The notes below the pieces were generated by a model. It was not told the DNA's origin. It did not search any database and worked only from the letters and a program-made list of their open reading frames with translations. This document shows positions 5,680-8,451 of a stretch of DNA of 8,451 bases, piece after piece. Numbering within the stretch: position 1 is the stretch's first letter; each line of letters opens with the position of its first letter. The position numbers and the translations under genes are program-made. This stretch comes from B1-G15 sp964346135 (GTDB lineage Archaea; Thermoproteota; Bathyarchaeia; Bathyarchaeales; Bathyarchaeaceae). The stretch is taken from the NCBI GenBank assembly GCA_964346135.1, contig CAYFTS010000030.1:1-8451 (forward strand), written 5' to 3'.

Positions 5680-6678
5680 TTGTTTAAACATCTGCGCTCA
5701 CTTCATTTTCTAGCCAGAGATGACATAGAAACTATCCTAAAATTAGCCAAGAAGGTCAAGCAAAAACCCGAAGAATACGCTCATGCTCTCGCGGGGAAAA
5801 ATCTTGTGATGCTTTTCGAATTGCCATCGCTTAGAACTAGGAACTCGTTTGAAGCAGCAATGACTCAGTTGGGTGGCCACGCAATCTTCATAAAATGTCC
5901 ACCGAAAGAGTCCTTTCCTGAGGGAGTTAGGGACCTCGCGGGGTTCGTTGTAGATACATGGCTTGGAACAATAGAAGGCATTAAGGACAAAGCCAAGGTA
6001 CTGAGCAGGTATGTGGACGCTATAATGTGCAGAGCAACAAAGGATGAAACACTGGAGGCGCTGATTAAATATTCTGAGGTTCCTGTCATAGATGGCATGA
6101 CACCTAGTTTCCACCCATGCCAAGGGTTGACAGACCTTTTCACAATCCTAGAGAAGAAAGGAAAATTAAAAGGACTAAAATTGGCTATTATAGGAGACCT
6201 TGGAGCACAACAAGACGGAGCAAATGTGATAAACTCCTTGATGATAGGCTGTGCTAAGACGGGAATAGACGTGACAGCAAGCTGTCCTGAAATGAATAGG
6301 TTCATGCCAAGTGGAAAACCTTGGGAATGGGCTTTAGAGGATGCAAAAGAAGCAGGAACAAAAATTGAGATAGAACATGACCCATACAAAGCCGTAGATG
6401 GTGCAGACGTTATTTATGCCTTCTACCAATACAGTTTCGAATCTGGCCCAGAGAAAAGAAGAGAACGAATGGTAATGTTTCCTCCATACCAAGTGAACAC
6501 AAAACTTGTTGATCGGGCAAAGCCAGATGTAATAGTCATGCATTGCCTACCTGCTTATAGAGGGCTAGAAATTACTGACGCGGTCATAGATGGCCCGCAC
6601 TCCGTTGTATATGATCAAGCCGAGAACAGGTTACACACACAAAAGGCAATCTTAGTCTTACTCACCAAAAAGCAATGA
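5680..6678 (+). CDS. Carbamoyltransferase of the aspartate/ornithine family, non-ornithine substrate
   Basis: The product is 332 residues from a TTG placed by GGAGTGA five bases upstream. The carbamoyl-phosphate half is intact: SLRTR (50-54), the LSRY/DAIMCR segment (108-118) and HPCQGLTDLFT (145-155). The second-substrate half has MHCLPAYRGLE (287-297) and the PPYQVN helix (268-273). However, the region where ornithine carbamoyltransferases have DVWxSMG reads AFYQYSFESG (247-256), losing the Asp and Met-Gly that hold ornithine, and HCLPAH is HCLPAY. There is also an extra stretch of about 16 residues at 74-100 and a longer GDLGAQQDGANV nucleotide-type loop (172-183) in place of GDGNNV. The acceptor is therefore probably not ornithine. 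With carbamate kinase downstream it likely runs in the phosphorolytic direction to make carbamoyl phosphate in the cytosol. A close relative of YgeW, putrescine or oxamate carbamoyltransferases is possible. Confidence 0.88.
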   Translation: MFKHLRSLHFLARDDIETILKLAKKVKQKPEEYAHALAGKNLVMLFELPSLRTRNSFEAAMTQLGGHAIFIKCPPKESFPEGVRDLAGFVVDTWLGTIEGIKDKAKVLSRYVDAIMCRATKDETLEALIKYSEVPVIDGMTPSFHPCQGLTDLFTILEKKGKLKGLKLAIIGDLGAQQDGANVINSLMIGCAKTGIDVTASCPEMNRFMPSGKPWEWALEDAKEAGTKIEIEHDPYKAVDGADVIYAFYQYSFESGPEKRRERMVMFPPYQVNTKLVDRAKPDVIVMHCLPAYRGLEITDAVIDGPHSVVYDQAENRLHTQKAILVLLTKKQ

Positions 6679-6710
6679 AAAACCAGTTGATTTCTAAGGA
6701 AAGCTTTAGT

Positions 6711-7541
6711 ATGGATAAAAGTCGTCTTGGAAAAACCAAACTTGAAGTATCGAGGCTTTGCTTTGGTACAGAACCCTTCACCATTCCCAAAGGTCCAGCC
6801 GGTCAAAAAATTGGTGGAGACATTTCGCCTGAGAAAGGCGGACAGATATTGAAGGATGCCCTTGAGCTGGGTGTTAACTTTTGGGACACTTCGAACGACT
6901 ATGGCACTCATCCCCACGTCGCGGAGGGTTTGCGTCTGGTTAGAAGGCGAGAAGTTGTGATTGCTGATAAATCATATGCTAAGACAGCCAAAGAGGCGAA
7001 GGCTGCTCTTAAGAAATCTCTGATGGAGCTAGATACTGATTACATCGATATGATGCTCTTGCATTACGTACCTTCTCACGCAAAACGAGAGCAGAATACA
7101 CTTTCGACTAAGTACGTCGAATTAGCAGAATTAGGGCAACGGTTGGAGGCGCTGAAAACTTTTTGCGAAGCAAAAGAAAGCGGAATTGTGCGGGCGGTAG
7201 GACTCTCAACCCATAGTACTAAGGTTTTGAAGTCTGCTTCTGCGATGCCAGAAATAGAAGTCATCTGCACGATCTTGAACGAGGGTGGTGCTTGGATTGA
7301 AGACGGCACCTTGACAGAGCATATTTCAGCGATCAAGAACGCCTATGAAGCAGGCAAGGCAATCTACGTCATAAAGCTCTTAAACGCCGGGAAATTGCGA
7401 AGCAAAATTGAATCATCCTTAAAATTCGCTTTTCAATTTCATTCATTTATAAACGCCTTCAACATTGGAATGTATAGTGTTGATGAGGCCAGGATGAATC
7501 TCAGTGTCTTGGAGGATGTGCTGCACGTGCGCGAACCATAG
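6711..7541 (+). CDS. Aldo/keto reductase
   Basis: The product is 276 residues from ATG 6711, where the conserved SRLGKTKLEVSRLCFGT begins at residue 4 and AAGGA (6696-6700) lies ten bases upstream. An in-frame ATG at 6675 overlaps the previous stop (ATGA) and would add 12 unconserved residues. The AKR catalytic tetrad is complete: Asp59 and Tyr64 in FWDTSNDYG, Lys87 in VIADKSY and His118 in MLLHYV. VRAVGLSTHS (160-169) is a typical barrel strand and loop. The enzyme would reduce an aldehyde or ketone with NAD(P)H, or run in reverse. The C-terminus ends soon after the last barrel helices, and the 4Fe-4S tail found in some archaeal AKRs is absent. It sits directly behind the carbamoyltransferase gene with 32 bases or an overlap between them, so the two are probably cotranscribed. 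The substrate is unknown. Confidence 0.9.
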   Translation: MDKSRLGKTKLEVSRLCFGTEPFTIPKGPAGQKIGGDISPEKGGQILKDALELGVNFWDTSNDYGTHPHVAEGLRLVRRREVVIADKSYAKTAKEAKAALKKSLMELDTDYIDMMLLHYVPSHAKREQNTLSTKYVELAELGQRLEALKTFCEAKESGIVRAVGLSTHSTKVLKSASAMPEIEVICTILNEGGAWIEDGTLTEHISAIKNAYEAGKAIYVIKLLNAGKLRSKIESSLKFAFQFHSFINAFNIGMYSVDEARMNLSVLEDVLHVREP

Positions 7542-7570
7542 CACATTTTTCTCGTTCTGCCTTACACGTT
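7542..7570 (+). terminator. Probable T-tract terminator after the aldo/keto reductase gene
   Basis: The stretch from 7545 is pyrimidine-rich (ATTTTTCTCGTTCTG) directly behind the stop codon and precedes a new promoter. Archaeal polymerase often stops at such T-tracts without a hairpin. No inverted repeat is seen. Confidence 0.35.
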
Positions 7571-7655
7571 CTTGTTTAAACACCTCTTTAGTCAAATGGT
7601 TTAAATGGAAAAAGTGTCCACACTGTTTGATAGACAATAAAGCATTTATCTCCAT

Positions 7656-7668
7656 CCTATATGTATAT
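7656..7668 (+). promoter_or_regulatory. TATA-like box of the carbamate kinase gene
   Basis: CCTATATGTATAT (7656-7668) lies 34-46 bases before ATG 7702. Initiation near 7690 would give a leader of about ten bases, and no good ribosome binding site precedes the ATG, so near-leaderless initiation is likely. CATTTATC at 7643-7650 is a weaker alternative box. Confidence 0.5.
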
Positions 7669-7701
7669 GCTTATTTCCAATCGAATTGGACAACTGAGCG
7701 A

Positions 7702-8451
7702 ATGGCTATGAGAATGTTGGTTGCTTTGGGTGGCAATGCCATTAAGCAAGCAGGCGAGAAAGGAACTTCTGAGGAGCAGTTCCAGAATTGCTTAACAACT
7801 TGCAGGCTTTTAGCACAGATAGTGAAAAAGATGGAAAAGGACGACCGCCTAATAATAACCCATGGTAACGGTCCACAGGTCGGTAACCTCATGGTGCAAC
7901 AAGAGGAAGCTAAACATGTTGTACCGGCTCAACCTATGGACGTAGTTGGAGCGATGACACAAGGACAAATTGGCTACATGCTACAACAAACATTAATGAA
8001 CTGCCTAAGAGATGAAGGAATCGCGAAGCCGGTCTGCGCAGTGATAAACCAAGTTTTGGTAGACAAGACTGATCCAGAATTCTTTGGTGAAACTGCCTCA
8101 AAACCGGTAGGCAACTTCTTCACTGAAGAAGAAGCCATGATGATCAAAAAGGAACATCCTGAGTACATTATCAAAAAGGTCAAACCAGTGGGAGAAAAAG
8201 CATGGAGAAGAATAGTTCCTTCTCCATATCCAGTGGCTAACGTTGAGGGCGAGGCTATCAGAAAGTTAGTTGACACTGGTGTCATACTTATCGCTTCTGG
8301 AGGCGGAGGCATACCCGTAATTCTGGATGAGCATGGACATTACAAAGGTGTTAAGGCAGTTATAGACAAAGACTTGGCTGGTGAAAAGCTGGCTGAGGTT
8401 GTTAATGCAAACGTGTTTTTGATTATAACGGATGTAGAAAAAGTGAAGTTG
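7702..8451 (+). CDS. arcC: Carbamate kinase, N-terminal 250 residues
   Basis: The reading frame runs past the window end; 250 residues of a family of about 310 are present. ATG 7702 is chosen because the GGNA loop then falls at 10-13, as in the family; ATG 7708 is equally possible, and neither has a strong ribosome binding site. Seen: VALGGNA (7-13), THGNGPQVG (53-61), the TQGQIGYMLQQ helix (86-96), PVGNFFTEEEA (135-145), WRRIVPSPYP (168-177), ASGGGGIPVI (198-207), GVKAVIDKDLA (216-226) and IITDVEKVKL at the cut. All are standard carbamate kinase blocks with no active-site loss visible. The enzyme converts carbamoyl phosphate and ADP to ATP plus carbamate, which decays to ammonia and CO2; some archaeal forms run the other way. 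It has its own promoter behind the carbamoyltransferase/AKR pair, which supports a joint ATP-forming route. The symbol is the usual family one. Confidence 0.95.
   Translation, partial: MAMRMLVALGGNAIKQAGEKGTSEEQFQNCLTTCRLLAQIVKKMEKDDRLIITHGNGPQVGNLMVQQEEAKHVVPAQPMDVVGAMTQGQIGYMLQQTLMNCLRDEGIAKPVCAVINQVLVDKTDPEFFGETASKPVGNFFTEEEAMMIKKEHPEYIIKKVKPVGEKAWRRIVPSPYPVANVEGEAIRKLVDTGVILIASGGGGIPVILDEHGHYKGVKAVIDKDLAGEKLAEVVNANVFLIITDVEKVKL

Noticed and set aside
5743..6543. Several minus-strand frames across the carbamoyltransferase gene
   Set aside because: They mirror a gene with intact catalytic motifs, and their translations are rich in Cys, Phe, Ser and His, as expected of antisense shadows.
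7574..7581. GTTTAAAC palindrome, with the related GTTTAAACA near 5681
   Set aside because: It is short and AT-rich, and one copy lies within a coding start, so chance similarity is likely.
7974..8312. Minus-strand frame of 112 codons in the carbamate kinase region
   Set aside because: It is antisense to canonical carbamate kinase motifs and has no features of its own.
1..8451. CRISPR array, insertion sequence, rRNA or plasmid origin
   Set aside because: No regularly spaced repeats, transposase motifs, rRNA-like stretches or iteron clusters were seen on either strand.

Overview
The window looks like a piece of an archaeal chromosome, probably an uncultivated Thermoproteota/Bathyarchaeia-type lineage. 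The basis is AT-rich TATA-like boxes about 30-45 bases upstream of most starts, short leaders, a mix of ATG and TTG starts behind GAGGAG/GGAGTGA-type ribosome binding sites, and moderate, uneven GC content. The taxon is inferred; nothing in the window (no rRNA or marker gene) proves it.

Layout. Bases 1-750 hold the C-terminal half of an aldehyde dehydrogenase (+). A short gap follows with a tRNA-like 3' end on the minus strand, flanked by an imperfect direct repeat. Next is an M20/AbgB-like amidohydrolase (938-2527, +). A convergent gap separates it from a short-chain dehydrogenase (2724-3485, -). A divergent promoter region then leads to a metallo-beta-lactamase-fold hydrolase (3612-4535, +) and an amidohydrolase resembling the DUF6282 family that is split into two overlapping frames (4598-5481, +). 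After a gap with coding-like debris come an ornithine-carbamoyltransferase homologue lacking the ornithine loop (5680-6678, +), an aldo/keto reductase (6711-7541, +) and, after its own promoter, a carbamate kinase that runs off the window end (7702-8451, +).

How the genes may work together. A carbamoyltransferase of altered specificity next to carbamate kinase suggests fermentative ATP production: an N-carbamoyl compound is phosphorolysed to carbamoyl phosphate, which carbamate kinase converts to ATP plus ammonia and CO2. The three hydrolases (M20, MBL-fold, DUF6282-like) could open amide, lactone or cyclic bonds upstream, and the three oxidoreductases (ALDH, SDR, AKR) could process the carbon skeleton. 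The gene set recalls, by type only, the ygeW-ygeY-yqeA ureide/amine locus of Escherichia coli. The substrate is not identifiable from sequence, and the joint pathway is inference from proximity.

Most unusual points: the carbamoyltransferase active site, the one-base split in the DUF6282-like gene, the altered metal-ligand positions in the M20 protein, and the tRNA-like fragment between ALDH and M20.
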